A stretch of DNA of 32,109 nt from Deltaproteobacteria bacterium (GTDB taxonomy: Bacteria > Desulfobacterota > Desulfuromonadia > Geobacterales > Pseudopelobacteraceae), in the NCBI GenBank assembly GCA_016182975.1, contig JACPFJ010000011.1:1-32109 (forward strand). The letters are read 5' to 3'. Positions 17,050 through 25,897 of the stretch are shown here, piece by piece. Position 1 is the stretch's first letter. Every line of letters starts with the position of its first letter. The notes under the pieces were generated by a model. The model made no database searches, was not told the origin of the DNA, and saw nothing but the letters and a program-made list of their open reading frames with translations. The translations under genes and the position numbers were made by a program.

Positions 17050-17202
17050 AGGGAAGTGCGCTGTTTACTCCTTGATTCAAGGGGAGTTACGTGGTAGGTA
17101 TACATGCTTGTATTCAATGACGTAAATAAGCCAAGCCTCAAAGAACGCGGCCTTGGCATTCACCCTGCAGGTTATCGACAAAATTGATCAAGGGAGGATG
17201 GT

Positions 17203-18483
17203 ATGGGTTACTCGTCAGACTTCGAAAAAGCGCTTCAGGTGGGGCGTCCCCCCAATATCAGCGGGCTCTTTCCCAACTCCAAGGCGCTGATCGTCAGCGG
17301 CAAGGTCATCGACCGGGCCATGATCGCCAAGGGAAATGCGGTCGCATTGGCCGCCAACGGCCGCAGCTATTTTGTCATCCGCGGGGTGCTCAATGCCGCC
17401 CAGGCCGCCAATGCCCCGGTAATCATCGAGATCGCCAAGTCGGAAGGGGGCCAGAAGGCCTACTGCGCGGTCAACTACTGGAACATGGCCCGCATCGTCG
17501 ATGCCCTCTGCAACGAGCTGGGGATCACCGTGCCGGTCGCCATCCACGCCGATCACTACGGGATCAAGAACGACAAGGACCTGGCAGCCGCCAAGGTGGA
17601 GGTGCCGACCATGTTCGAGGCCGGGATCACCTCGATTGCGATCGATGCCTCACATCTGCCCGATGATCAGAACCTCCTGGCCAACCTGGAGCTTAACCCG
17701 TTCATCCCCAGGTGGGCCGGACTGGAGACCGAGGTCGGCGAGATCAAGGGAAAGGAGGGCCTTTCCACCGTTCCCGAGGCGCGGTTCCTGATCCAGGGGT
17801 TGAATGCCCATGAAATCTTCCCCGACTGGATCGCCCTCAACAACGGCACCACCCACGGCATCGAGGCAAGCGACGCCGGCATCCAGGTCGGGCTGACCGC
17901 CGAAATCCACGCCGCCCTCGCACCCTACAAGATCAACGGCGCCCAGCACGGCACATCCGGCAACAGCTCCGAGCGGCTGCGGGAGATCGCCGGGAAGACC
18001 GCCACCACCAAGGCGAACGTCGCCACCGCCCTGCAGATGATCTCCTGGGGTCTCGAAGTGAACGACTACGGCAATGCCCAGTTGGACGGGAACGGAAACT
18101 TCATCAAGGTGAAGGGTGAAGGGATGACCGAGGAGTTGTGGGCCGAGATGGTCGCCTATGCCGACTCGAAGGGGTGGAAGAAGGGTGACTACAAGAACCT
18201 GAACCTTCCCTTCGAGAACAAGCTGCTCGCCCAGCCAAGGGAGATCAGGGAGCGGATGGCCAAGAGGGTCGAGGCGTTCGCCTACAAGATCATGACCGAG
18301 GTCTTCAACAGCCGGGACACCGCACCGCTGGCCGTGGAGGCGATCCTCAGGGCCGGTTCCCATGACGTCGGCCCGAAGGGGAGTCTCATCGAAGACCCGG
18401 CCCACTGGACCAGGGAGCAGATAATCGAGCGGGCAAAATCCATTTGCAGCGACAAGGGGCCGGAAGGGAACTTCGAGGACTAA
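17203..18483 (+). CDS. fba: Class II fructose-bisphosphate aldolase
   Basis: This enzyme interconverts fructose-1,6-bisphosphate with glyceraldehyde-3-phosphate and dihydroxyacetone phosphate, for gluconeogenesis or glycolysis, using a zinc ion. The metal and catalytic region HADHYG (115-120) is clear, followed by SIAIDASHLPDD and QHGTSGNSSE, which carries the second histidine and the phosphate-binding loop. At 426 residues it is longer than the common 340-360-residue class II enzymes, with an extended C-terminal region, like the long class II form seen in some anaerobes. The start has GGGAGG five or six bases upstream (17192-17197). It is divergent from selU and not linked to other glycolytic genes here. 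Confidence 0.92.
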   Translation: MGYSSDFEKALQVGRPPNISGLFPNSKALIVSGKVIDRAMIAKGNAVALAANGRSYFVIRGVLNAAQAANAPVIIEIAKSEGGQKAYCAVNYWNMARIVDALCNELGITVPVAIHADHYGIKNDKDLAAAKVEVPTMFEAGITSIAIDASHLPDDQNLLANLELNPFIPRWAGLETEVGEIKGKEGLSTVPEARFLIQGLNAHEIFPDWIALNNGTTHGIEASDAGIQVGLTAEIHAALAPYKINGAQHGTSGNSSERLREIAGKTATTKANVATALQMISWGLEVNDYGNAQLDGNGNFIKVKGEGMTEELWAEMVAYADSKGWKKGDYKNLNLPFENKLLAQPREIRERMAKRVEAFAYKIMTEVFNSRDTAPLAVEAILRAGSHDVGPKGSLIEDPAHWTREQIIERAKSICSDKGPEGNFED

Positions 18484-18503
18484 CTAAAGGATGAAGGATG
18501 AGT

Positions 18504-18527
18504 TTCATAATTCATAATTCATAATTC
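18504..18527. repeat. Three tandem copies of TTCATAAT
   Basis: Three exact 8-bp units lie between the aldolase and PilZ genes, about 20 bp before the PilZ ribosome site. Simple repeats like this can vary in copy number. No promoter box is evident within it. Confidence 0.7.
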
Positions 18528-18556
18528 AACCTTGATTATTAAATGGAGGTTAAAAC

Positions 18557-18931
18557 ATGAGCACCAGGCAATTCTCGCGTGTCCCGTTCCGTATGGCCGC
18601 CACCATCCGAACCGCAGAGCGTCAGTTCCAGGGCAACGTGGAGAACCTCAGCATGAGGGGGATGTTCCTCGTTACCGACGATCGTCTGCCGCTGGGTGAG
18701 ACGGTCGACATCGCCATCGTCCTGACCGGCACCTCCCCCGAGATCTCCATCGAGTTCGGCGGCAAGGTCTGCCGGACAAGCGACGACGGCCTTGGTTTCA
18801 CCTTCGAGAAGATCGAACTGGATTCCTACACCCACCTGAAGAACATCATCGCCTACAACATCGACGATGCCGAAAAGGTGATGGAGGAGATCTACCAATC
18901 CATCGACGAAAAGCTGGCCGCCGGGCAGTGA
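18557..18931 (+). CDS. PilZ-domain protein (c-di-GMP receptor)
   Basis: A 124-residue single-domain protein with both PilZ ligand motifs: RxxxR (R4-R8, RQFSR) and NxSxxG (N30-G35, NLSMRG). The domain continues through GLGFTFEKI to about residue 98 and ends in a short helical tail (DAEKVMEEIYQSIDEKLA). PilZ domains bind c-di-GMP dimers and change contacts with partner proteins. GGAGG (18545-18549) lies seven bases before the ATG. A chemoreceptor gene follows after 30 bases on the same strand, so the PilZ protein may couple c-di-GMP level to that receptor or to motility. The first 55 bases upstream carry a short tandem repeat. Confidence 0.93.
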   Translation: MSTRQFSRVPFRMAATIRTAERQFQGNVENLSMRGMFLVTDDRLPLGETVDIAIVLTGTSPEISIEFGGKVCRTSDDGLGFTFEKIELDSYTHLKNIIAYNIDDAEKVMEEIYQSIDEKLAAGQ

Positions 18932-18961
18932 GCAGAAACCAGCGGTCATGAGGATGGCGCC

Positions 18962-20938
18962 ATGAAAAAACATTCCACCGCATATGCGCTGTACGGGGTT
19001 CTGCTCGGGTTTTGCGCCCCGATAGGGTGGACCTTCATCAGGATACTCTTTTTCTACGACAGCAACCAGCCGTTCCTGGGGCAGCTCATCGGCGACCCCT
19101 TCAGCAGTGCCAAGCACTTCGTCCTCTACACCTACATGGGTGTGGGGACGGCCATCGTCCTCTCCATGCTGGGTTACCTGATCGGCAAGAACGGCGACGA
19201 CCTGCATGAACGGGCCATCGAGCTGGATGGCCTCCACAAGGAGGTGGCCGCCCAGAAGGAGATCTTCGAGAACCGCTACCTGGTGCTGGACAACAACATC
19301 AAGAACTTCCATCACATCAGCAGCAAGATGCAGATGTCCCTCAACCTGGAGCAGATCCTGCTGCTCAGCGCGGAGGGGCTGCACGAGGTGCTGGGGTACG
19401 AACGCATCAATATCCTGATGACACAAGATGGAAAAGTGCTGCGCTTCGTCACCACGGCCGGCACGGAGGGGTTTGACGTGAACAGCGTGACCATGCCGAT
19501 CGACGAGAACATCGGTGTGATCTACAAGTGCCTCTCCGAAAAGAAGGTATACCTGATCGACGACATCTCCCGCTATTCCCCGGATTATCACCTGAAGCCC
19601 CCCTACAACAACCTTGAGCCGCTCCGCTCCCGCAGCTTCATCCTCTGTCCGATCGTGGTCAAGGGTGAGGCGATCGGCGCCTTCGGCGTCGACAACAAAT
19701 CGAGCCACCGCGCCCTGAACGATTCCGACGTCGATACCATCATGCTGTTCGCCGACCAGGTGGCCTCGGCCATCACCCGCATCAACCTGCTCACCTCGAT
19801 CGACACCCTGACGAGCGAGATGGAGAGCTCGTTCGCCTTCCTGCTGGGGAGCCGCGAGCAGTACTCCCGCAACGTCATGAACCTCAAGGAGAGCGTCGAT
19901 TCGGTGGCCGACGGCTCCGCCATCATCGCCTCCGCCTCGCAGGGTGTGATGGCATCGGTGGACGAGACCAGCACGGCCGTAAACGAGATCTCGGTGGCGA
20001 TCGAGCAGGTCACCCGCAACCTGGACCACCTGACCGGGGTCGTGCACCAGGCGGTCTCGGCCATGGAGGAGATCAACTGCACCCTGAGCAACGTGGAACA
20101 GAGCGCCGCCATCTCCCACGATGTCTCCAGCCAGGTGAAATCGCAGGCCGACCAGAGCATCGCCGTAGTGACCGAGACCATCGAATCGCTGGCCGAGATC
20201 CAGACCTCGGTGGAGCTCTCCTACGAGGCCATCAAGCGGCTGGCGGAGAACAGCAGCCGTATCGAGAGCATCGTCTCGGTGATCAACGACATCACCAAGC
20301 GTACCAACCTGCTGGCACTGAACGCCTCGATCATCGCGGCCCAGGCGGGGGAGTACGGCAAGAGCTTCGGGGTGGTGGCCGACGAGATCCGCAATCTCTC
20401 ACTCCAGACCGGCCACTCCACCGGCGAGATCACCGGCATCATCGAGGAGATCATGTCCGAGTCGAAGACCGCCGCCGGCAACATCACCGCCACCAAGGGG
20501 CTGGTAAGCCGCGGGGTGGAGCTGGGGCACTCCACCGGCGACAGCCTGAAGGCGATCTTCGACAGCTCGGTCTGCTCCATGGAGATGACCCAGCAGATCA
20601 AGCTGGCCACCGAGGAGCAGGTGACGAGCGTCCAGGTGGTTGCCAAGTCGATGGAGGATATCAGCTCGATGACCTCGCAGATCCTGGCCGCCTCCACCGA
20701 CCAGGCCAAGGCCACCCGCAGCATCGCCCGGGCCATCGAGACCATCAAGGAGATGACCCACGAGATGGTCAGCTCCACCTCGCGCCAGGTGGACGACGGC
20801 CACCGCATCCGCCGCACCGTGGAATCGGTCAGCGAGATGGTCAGGGAGATGTTCGACAACATGGAGCAGCGCAGCATCCAGAGCGCCGAGGTGGTCAAGG
20901 ACCTGGAGTCGATGAAGAACCTGACCTGCCAGATCTAG
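18962..20938 (+). CDS. Methyl-accepting chemotaxis protein with cytoplasmic GAF domain
   Basis: A 658-residue chemoreceptor. Two membrane helices (about 9-30 and 54-76) enclose only a short periplasmic loop, so sensing is likely internal, by the GAF domain (about 125-280; [19 protein letters not shown]). A long coiled-coil signalling domain (about 290-650) follows. Its hairpin tip reads [18 protein letters not shown] (447-464) then [14 protein letters not shown]. Compared with Tsr, the trimer-contact glutamate E385 is isoleucine (I458) and R388 is glutamine (Q461), while N381 (N454) and E391 (E464) are kept. No HAMP domain or C-terminal CheR-binding pentapeptide is seen. It follows the PilZ gene by 30 bases, and a strong terminator ends the unit. 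Confidence 0.92.
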   Translation: MKKHSTAYALYGVLLGFCAPIGWTFIRILFFYDSNQPFLGQLIGDPFSSAKHFVLYTYMGVGTAIVLSMLGYLIGKNGDDLHERAIELDGLHKEVAAQKEIFENRYLVLDNNIKNFHHISSKMQMSLNLEQILLLSAEGLHEVLGYERINILMTQDGKVLRFVTTAGTEGFDVNSVTMPIDENIGVIYKCLSEKKVYLIDDISRYSPDYHLKPPYNNLEPLRSRSFILCPIVVKGEAIGAFGVDNKSSHRALNDSDVDTIMLFADQVASAITRINLLTSIDTLTSEMESSFAFLLGSREQYSRNVMNLKESVDSVADGSAIIASASQGVMASVDETSTAVNEISVAIEQVTRNLDHLTGVVHQAVSAMEEINCTLSNVEQSAAISHDVSSQVKSQADQSIAVVTETIESLAEIQTSVELSYEAIKRLAENSSRIESIVSVINDITKRTNLLALNASIIAAQAGEYGKSFGVVADEIRNLSLQTGHSTGEITGIIEEIMSESKTAAGNITATKGLVSRGVELGHSTGDSLKAIFDSSVCSMEMTQQIKLATEEQVTSVQVVAKSMEDISSMTSQILAASTDQAKATRSIARAIETIKEMTHEMVSSTSRQVDDGHRIRRTVESVSEMVREMFDNMEQRSIQSAEVVKDLESMKNLTCQI

Positions 20939-20970
20939 ACAACCCCTTTCCCCGATACTCAGTTCACTCG

Positions 20971-21010
20971 ATCCCCTGCCGCCATACCGTGCGGCAGGGG
21001 ATTTTTTTTT
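20971..21010 (+). terminator. Intrinsic terminator of the PilZ-chemoreceptor unit
   Basis: ATCCCCTGCCGC (20971-20982) pairs perfectly with GCGGCAGGGGAT (20991-21002) around an eight-base loop, followed by an unbroken T run to 21010. It lies 33 bases after the chemoreceptor stop codon. Confidence 0.95.
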
Positions 21011-21076
21011 GGAATTTCGTCCGGAGCGGAATTATGGCCGCTTTGCGGTATAGTTTAACCAGGAAAAGGCACTTGA

Positions 21077-21199
21077 AACGCAAGGACGCAAAGACGCAAC
21101 GTAAAAACAGTCAGTTGGCAAAACAGAATCATACTTTTGGGTGAACACTTTGTTTTCTATAATGTCTTGATTCTCTTTGCGTCTTGGCGTCGTTGCGTT
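21077..21199 (+). repeat. Family A inverted-repeat element, copy A3
   Basis: The 123-bp element begins AACGCAAGGACGCAAAGACG and ends GGCGTCGTTGCGTT, with GTAAAAACAG after the left arm and GGGTGAACACTTT in the core, close to copy A2. It ends 68 bases before the fadE start codon. The ten bases before it (GGCACTTGAA) resemble the left end of family B (GGCACTTCAA). Confidence 0.85.
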
Positions 21200-21267
21200 A
21201 AGAAGCCGTTTTTTGTCTAGTTTAATTGCATGGAACCGAAACCTAGCTGGGATAAGAGGGAGATGCC

Positions 21268-23694
21268 ATGGCCGTGTTGCTGCTGATCATCATCTGCTGG
21301 GTGCTGGCCTACTTCCGGGCCGGGCGCTGGACCTGGACCGTGACGCTGGCCCTGGCGCTGGCGCTCTGGGGAGCGGCCACGCCCGCCGGCATGGCCGCGT
21401 CCCCGCTCGCCTGGTCGCTGTTCCTGCCGCTGGCGCTCATCCTCAACTGCGCCCCGCTGCGGCGCAACATCCTGATAAGGCCCGCCTTCTCCCTCTTCAA
21501 GCGGATGCTGCCGCCGCTCTCCGCCACCGAGCGCGAGGCCCTGGAGGCCGGCACGGTCGGCTGGGACGGCGAGCTCTTCAGCGGCGATCCCAACTGGCAA
21601 AAGCTCCTGGCGCAGCCGGCGGCGCGGCTCACCGCCGAGGAGCAGGCCTTCCTGGACGGCCCTGTGGAGAGGCTCTGCGCCATGCTCGACGAGTGGCGGA
21701 TCATCGAGCACGACAAGGACCTCCCCCCCGAGGTCTGGCGCTTCATCAGGGAGGAGCGCTTCTTCGGCATGAACATCCCCAGGGCCTACGGCGGCCTCGG
21801 CTTCTCGGTATGGGCGCACTCTCAGGTGATCATGAAGATCGCCAGCCGCAGCGTCACCGCCGCGGTGACGGTCATGGTCCCCAACTCGCTCGGGCCGGCC
21901 GAGCTGCTGCTCCGTTACGGGACCCAGGCCCAGAAGGACCATTACCTGCCGCGCCTGGCGCGGGGCGACGAGATCCCCTGCTTCGCCCTGACCGGCCCCG
22001 AGGCGGGGAGCGACGCGGCGTCCATCCCGGATACGGGGATCGTCTGCCGCGGCGAGTTCGAGGGGCGCGAGGTCGTCGGCATCCGCCTGAACTGGGAGAA
22101 GCGCTACATCACCCTCGGCCCGGTGGCGACGCTGATCGGCCTGGCCTTCAGGCTCCGCGACCCGGAGCGTCTGCTGGGCGGGAGGGAGGAACCCGGCATC
22201 ACCCTGGCCCTGGTCCCCGCCGCGGCCCCTGGCATCACCATCGGCAGCCGCCACATGCCGCTCGACCTCCCCTTCCAGAACGGCCCCAACCGGGGCAGGG
22301 ACGTCTTCATCCCGCTGGACCGGATCATCGGCGGCGCGGCCGGGGCGGGACAGGGGTGGCGGATGCTGATGGAGAGCTTGAGCGTCGGCCGTTCCATCTC
22401 GCTGCCCGCCCTGAGCACCGGCGGCGCCAAGCTGGCCTGCCGGGCCATCGGCGCCTATGCCCGCATCCGCCGCCAGTTCAGGCTCCCCATCGGCCAGATG
22501 GAGGGGGTCGAGGAGGCGTTGGCGCGGATGGCCGGCCTGACCTTCCAGATGGACGCGGCCCGAGTCATGACCAGCGCGGCCGTGGACCGTGGGGAGCGGC
22601 CGGCGGTGCTGTCGGCCATCGTCAAGTACACCCTGACTGAACGGATGCGGCGGGTGGTGAACGACGCCATGGACGTCCAGGGGGGGAGCGGCATCATGCT
22701 CGGCCCGCGCAACGTCATCGCCCGCACCTACCAGTCGGCCCCCATCGGCGTCACCGTCGAGGGGGCCAACATCCTCACCCGCACCATGATCATCTTCGGC
22801 CAGGGGGCGATCCGCAGCCATCCCCACGTATTCGCGGAGATCCAGGCCGCGGCCGACCCCGACGGAAAGGCGGGGCTCAACCGTTTCGACCAGGTCTTCT
22901 GCGCCCATGTCGGCTTCACCATCGGCACGGCGGCCCGGGCACTCTGGCTCGGCCTGACTGCGGGGCGCCTGGCGCTGGCCCCGCCGGGCCCGAGCCGGCG
23001 CCTGTTTCGGACAGCCACGCGCCTGTCGGCCGCCTTCGCCCTGGCGGCGGACATGGCCATGCTGACGCTGGGCGGGGCGCTCAAGCGCAGGGAGAAGCTC
23101 TCCGGCAGGCTGGCCGACATCCTCGCCAACCTCTACCTGGTGTCGGCGGTGCTCAAGCAGCACGAGGAGCGGGGGCGGCCGGCCGACGAGCGGCCGCTTC
23201 TGGAATGGGCCTGCGCCGAGAGCTTCCGGGCGGTACAGGAGGCGTTCGAGGGGCTTTTGCGCAACCTCCCCAACCGCCCCGTTGCCTGGCTGTTGCGCCT
23301 TTTGACCTTCCCGCTCGGTTTCCGCTTCAGCGGGCCGGACGACCGCCTCGGCCACGAGGTCGCGGCCCTGCTGCTGGCGCCTTCGCCGGCCCGCGACCGG
23401 CTGACCGCCGGCATCTTTGCCCCGGCCTCGCCGGACGAGCCGCTCGGCCGGCTGGAGGACGCCCTGGTGAAGGTGATCGTCGCCGAACCGCTGGAACGGA
23501 GGTTGCGTGACGCGCTCAAGGAGGGACGGCTGACAGCCGGCAGCGACGAGCAGCTGCTGGAGGAGGGGCTGCGCACGGGCATCATCGCCGCGGCCGATGG
23601 GGAGGTCATCCGCCTCGCCACGGCTGCCAGGCGGGAGGTGATCCGGGTGGATGACTTCCCCAGTGACCACTGGCAAAGAGGAGACGGGAAATAA
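21268..23694 (+). CDS. fadE: FadE-type acyl-CoA dehydrogenase
   Basis: FadE performs the first oxidation of fatty-acid beta-oxidation, converting acyl-CoA to trans-2-enoyl-CoA with FAD. The 808-residue length and organisation match the large enterobacterial type (about 814 residues), not the usual 380-residue dehydrogenases. There are two N-terminal membrane helices, then RLTAEEQAFLDGPVE, PNSLGPAELLLRYGTQAQKD, CFALTGPEAGSDA, GWRMLMESLSVGRSI, AITVEGAN-like VTVEGANILTRTM and IIFGQGAIRSHP, followed by the extra C-terminal domain (DUF1974-like). GAGGGAG (21256-21262) precedes the ATG by five bases. It begins a same-strand block with an acyl-CoA synthetase gene. The likely electron acceptor is an electron-transfer flavoprotein encoded elsewhere. 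Confidence 0.93.
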   Translation: MAVLLLIIICWVLAYFRAGRWTWTVTLALALALWGAATPAGMAASPLAWSLFLPLALILNCAPLRRNILIRPAFSLFKRMLPPLSATEREALEAGTVGWDGELFSGDPNWQKLLAQPAARLTAEEQAFLDGPVERLCAMLDEWRIIEHDKDLPPEVWRFIREERFFGMNIPRAYGGLGFSVWAHSQVIMKIASRSVTAAVTVMVPNSLGPAELLLRYGTQAQKDHYLPRLARGDEIPCFALTGPEAGSDAASIPDTGIVCRGEFEGREVVGIRLNWEKRYITLGPVATLIGLAFRLRDPERLLGGREEPGITLALVPAAAPGITIGSRHMPLDLPFQNGPNRGRDVFIPLDRIIGGAAGAGQGWRMLMESLSVGRSISLPALSTGGAKLACRAIGAYARIRRQFRLPIGQMEGVEEALARMAGLTFQMDAARVMTSAAVDRGERPAVLSAIVKYTLTERMRRVVNDAMDVQGGSGIMLGPRNVIARTYQSAPIGVTVEGANILTRTMIIFGQGAIRSHPHVFAEIQAAADPDGKAGLNRFDQVFCAHVGFTIGTAARALWLGLTAGRLALAPPGPSRRLFRTATRLSAAFALAADMAMLTLGGALKRREKLSGRLADILANLYLVSAVLKQHEERGRPADERPLLEWACAESFRAVQEAFEGLLRNLPNRPVAWLLRLLTFPLGFRFSGPDDRLGHEVAALLLAPSPARDRLTAGIFAPASPDEPLGRLEDALVKVIVAEPLERRLRDALKEGRLTAGSDEQLLEEGLRTGIIAAADGEVIRLATAARREVIRVDDFPSDHWQRGDGK

Positions 23695-23702
23695 AAACCT
23701 GA

Positions 23703-23884
23703 AAACGGCACTTCAACCACAGAGTCACAGAGAACACAGAGAAATCACGGAGTTTTTTTGAAATAGATTCATCACCAAAAGTGTGAACGGCACAACACCT
23801 TAGATACATGGATAAATGTATTGTAACTAAAAAGCTTTCCTCTGTGCCCTCTGTGACTCTGTGGTGAGGTTTGCAGAATTTAGG
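23703..23884 (+). repeat. Family B inverted-repeat element, copy B1
   Basis: A 182-bp element from AAACGGCACTTCAACC to TTGCAGAATTTAGG. Its arms are iterated CACAGAGnn units: CCACAGAGTCACAGAG on the left and CTCTGTGACTCTGTGG on the right. The core contains ATCACCAAAAGTGTGAA, a variant of the small hairpin found in B2 and B3. The final AGG serves as part of the ribosome site of the acyl-CoA synthetase gene at 23892. Confidence 0.9.
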
Positions 23885-23891
23885 ATAAGCG

Positions 23892-25679
23892 ATGAACACC
23901 CCGACCGACATCATCATACCGGAAACGGCCGGAAACCTGCCGGGACTGTTCCTGGAGAGGGTCAGGCGGAGCCCGCATGGGTGCGCCTACAAACGCTTCG
24001 ATCCCCAGGGGCGCTGCTGCGATACGTTCAGTTGGCAGGAGACGGCGCGCATGGCCGCCCGCTGGCAGGAGGCGCTGCAACGGGAGGGGCTCGCGCCGGG
24101 CGACCGGGTGGCGCTGATGCTCAGGAACAGCCTGGAATGGGTGCTCTTCGACCTGGCCTCACTCGGTCTCGCCCTGGTGACGGTGCCGCTCTACGCCATG
24201 GACCGCCCCGACAGCCTCGCCTTCATCCTCGAAGAGAGCGGCAGCCGCCTGCTGCTCATCGAGGGGGCCGAACAGTGGGAGCGGATCAGCGAGGTAAGGG
24301 AACGGCTCGACAGCCTGGTACGGATCGTCACGGTCACCCCGGTCTGCCAACCGGAGTGCGACCAGCGCCTGGTAGAGCTTGCCGACTGGCTGCCGCCGGA
24401 GGCGGGCGGGTACGATGCGGGGGTGTGGGAGCCGGGATCGCTCGCCACCATCGTCTATACCTCCGGCACCACCGGCAACCCCAAGGGGGTGATGCTCTCC
24501 CACGCCAACATCCTGAGCAACGCCCATGCCGCTCTGCAACGTGTCCCGCTCTACCCGGACGACCTGCTGCTCTCCTTCCTGCCGCTTTCCCACTCCCTGG
24601 AGCGGACCGCCGGCTACTACGCGGCGATCATGGCCGGGGCCTGCGTGACCCACGTCCGCTCCCTCGAAACGATCCCCGAGGATTTGGCGACGGTCAGGCC
24701 GACGGTGATCGTTTCCGTGCCGCGCATCTTCGAGCGGGCCCACAAGAGGATCAGCAGCCGGCTGACAGCCGGCCCGCGCTGGAAACGCCTGCTCTTTCGA
24801 CTGACGGTGGAGCTGGGGTGGCGGCGCTTCCTGCACCGCCAGGGGCGGGGAGGATGGTCCCCGCTTTTTCTCACCTGGCCGCTGCTTGAGCGGCTCGTGG
24901 CGCAACGGATACTGGACGGGCTCGGCGGACGGGTGCGGGTGGCCATCAGCGGCGGGGCGCCCCTCGATCCGGAGGTGGCGCGGCTGTTCATCGCCATGGG
25001 GCTGACCCTGCCCCAGGGGTACGGCCTGACCCAGACCAGCCCGGTCGTGTCGGTCAATACCCTAGACGACAACCTTCCCGCCAGCGTGGGGCGACCCGTC
25101 GCCGGGGTGGAGGTTGCCTTGGGCGAGAGCTGCGAGCTGCTGATCAGGGGACCGAACGTCATGCTCGGCTACTGGCGCAACCCGGCGGCAACGGCGGCCG
25201 CCATCGATCCGGATGGATGGTTCCACAGCGGCGATCAGGCGGGTATCGACGACGCCGGCCACATATTCATCACCGGACGGCTCAAGGAGATCATCTGCCT
25301 GTCCAACGGCGAAAAGGTGCCGCCGGAGGAGTTGGAGGCGGCCATTGCCGGCGACCCCCTGTTCGAGCAGGTGTTCGTGGTGGGTGAGGGAAGACCCTAC
25401 CTTGCCGCCCTGGTGGTGATCAACGAACAGGAGAGGCTTAAGCCGGCCGGCCGGCCCGGTGCCGTATTGGGAAGCATACCGGCGGAGCGGGAACTGCTGG
25501 CGCGGATCGGCCTGCGCATGGCCCGGTTTCCCGGCTATGCCCAGGTCCGCAGGGTGCATGCGGTCACCGCTCCCTGGGACGTCAACGACGGGCTGATGAC
25601 CGCCACCCTCAAGCTGCGGCGCAGGGAACTGGCGCAGCGGTTTGCAGCGGAGATCGAAGGGCTGTACGAAGGGCATTGA
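23892..25679 (+). CDS. Long-chain fatty acyl-CoA synthetase (AMP-forming)
   Basis: Activates fatty acids to acyl-CoA through an acyl-adenylate, supplying the substrate for the FadE-type enzyme encoded just before it. The 595-residue protein has the family motifs in order: VYTSGTTGNPKGVMLSH (P-loop), FLPLSHSLERTAGYY, VSVPRIFER, the adenine-binding GYGLTQTSPVVSVN, the SGDQAGIDDAGH hinge region and GRLKEIICLSNGEKVPPEELE. The pattern resembles bacterial FadD15/FAA1-type synthetases with LERTAGYY rather than E. coli FadD. The ATG at 23892 has AGGA (23882-23885) seven bases upstream, partly inside repeat B1. Inverted copies of family B flank the gene on both sides (B1, B2). A role in making membrane lipids from scavenged fatty acids is also possible. 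Confidence 0.92.
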   Translation: MNTPTDIIIPETAGNLPGLFLERVRRSPHGCAYKRFDPQGRCCDTFSWQETARMAARWQEALQREGLAPGDRVALMLRNSLEWVLFDLASLGLALVTVPLYAMDRPDSLAFILEESGSRLLLIEGAEQWERISEVRERLDSLVRIVTVTPVCQPECDQRLVELADWLPPEAGGYDAGVWEPGSLATIVYTSGTTGNPKGVMLSHANILSNAHAALQRVPLYPDDLLLSFLPLSHSLERTAGYYAAIMAGACVTHVRSLETIPEDLATVRPTVIVSVPRIFERAHKRISSRLTAGPRWKRLLFRLTVELGWRRFLHRQGRGGWSPLFLTWPLLERLVAQRILDGLGGRVRVAISGGAPLDPEVARLFIAMGLTLPQGYGLTQTSPVVSVNTLDDNLPASVGRPVAGVEVALGESCELLIRGPNVMLGYWRNPAATAAAIDPDGWFHSGDQAGIDDAGHIFITGRLKEIICLSNGEKVPPEELEAAIAGDPLFEQVFVVGEGRPYLAALVVINEQERLKPAGRPGAVLGSIPAERELLARIGLRMARFPGYAQVRRVHAVTAPWDVNDGLMTATLKLRRRELAQRFAAEIEGLYEGH

Positions 25680-25702
25680 ATCAAATGACGACAATCAATT
25701 AA

Positions 25703-25882
25703 CCTTAATTCTGCAAACCTCACCACAGAGTCACAGAGGGCACAGAGAAAAGCCTTTTATTTACAATGCATTGGAATTAATATCACAGATTATGTCATTC
25801 ACCCTTTTGGTGATAAATCTATTTCAAAATAGCTCTGTGATTTCTCTGTGTTCTCTGTGACTCTGTGGTTGAAGTGCCGTTT
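25703..25882 (-). repeat. Family B inverted-repeat element, copy B2 (reversed)
   Basis: A 180-bp copy in opposite orientation to B1 and B3: on the + strand it begins CCTTAATTCTGCAAACCTC and ends GAAGTGCCGTTT. The core carries TCACCCTTTTGGTGA, a hairpin with five-base arms. It ends 15 bases before the start codon of the glycerophosphodiester phosphodiesterase gene. Confidence 0.9.
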
Positions 25883-25897
25883 CCAAGTTGAGAGGTC

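Noticed and set aside
17073..17105. Sigma-70 promoter for the aldolase gene (TTGATT with TAGGTA or TATACA)
   Set aside because: The first pairing has a poor -10 box and the second a 21-bp spacer; neither is convincing.
21217..23676. An 819-codon open frame on the - strand
   Set aside because: Antisense of the fadE gene, whose protein motifs are clear; the - strand product is low-complexity and lacks recognisable domains.
23703..25882. Composite transposon around the acyl-CoA synthetase gene (B1 and B2 as inverted ends)
   Set aside because: Neither element contains a transposase, a third copy (B3) lies nearby, and no target duplication can be seen around the whole unit; kept only as a recombination idea.
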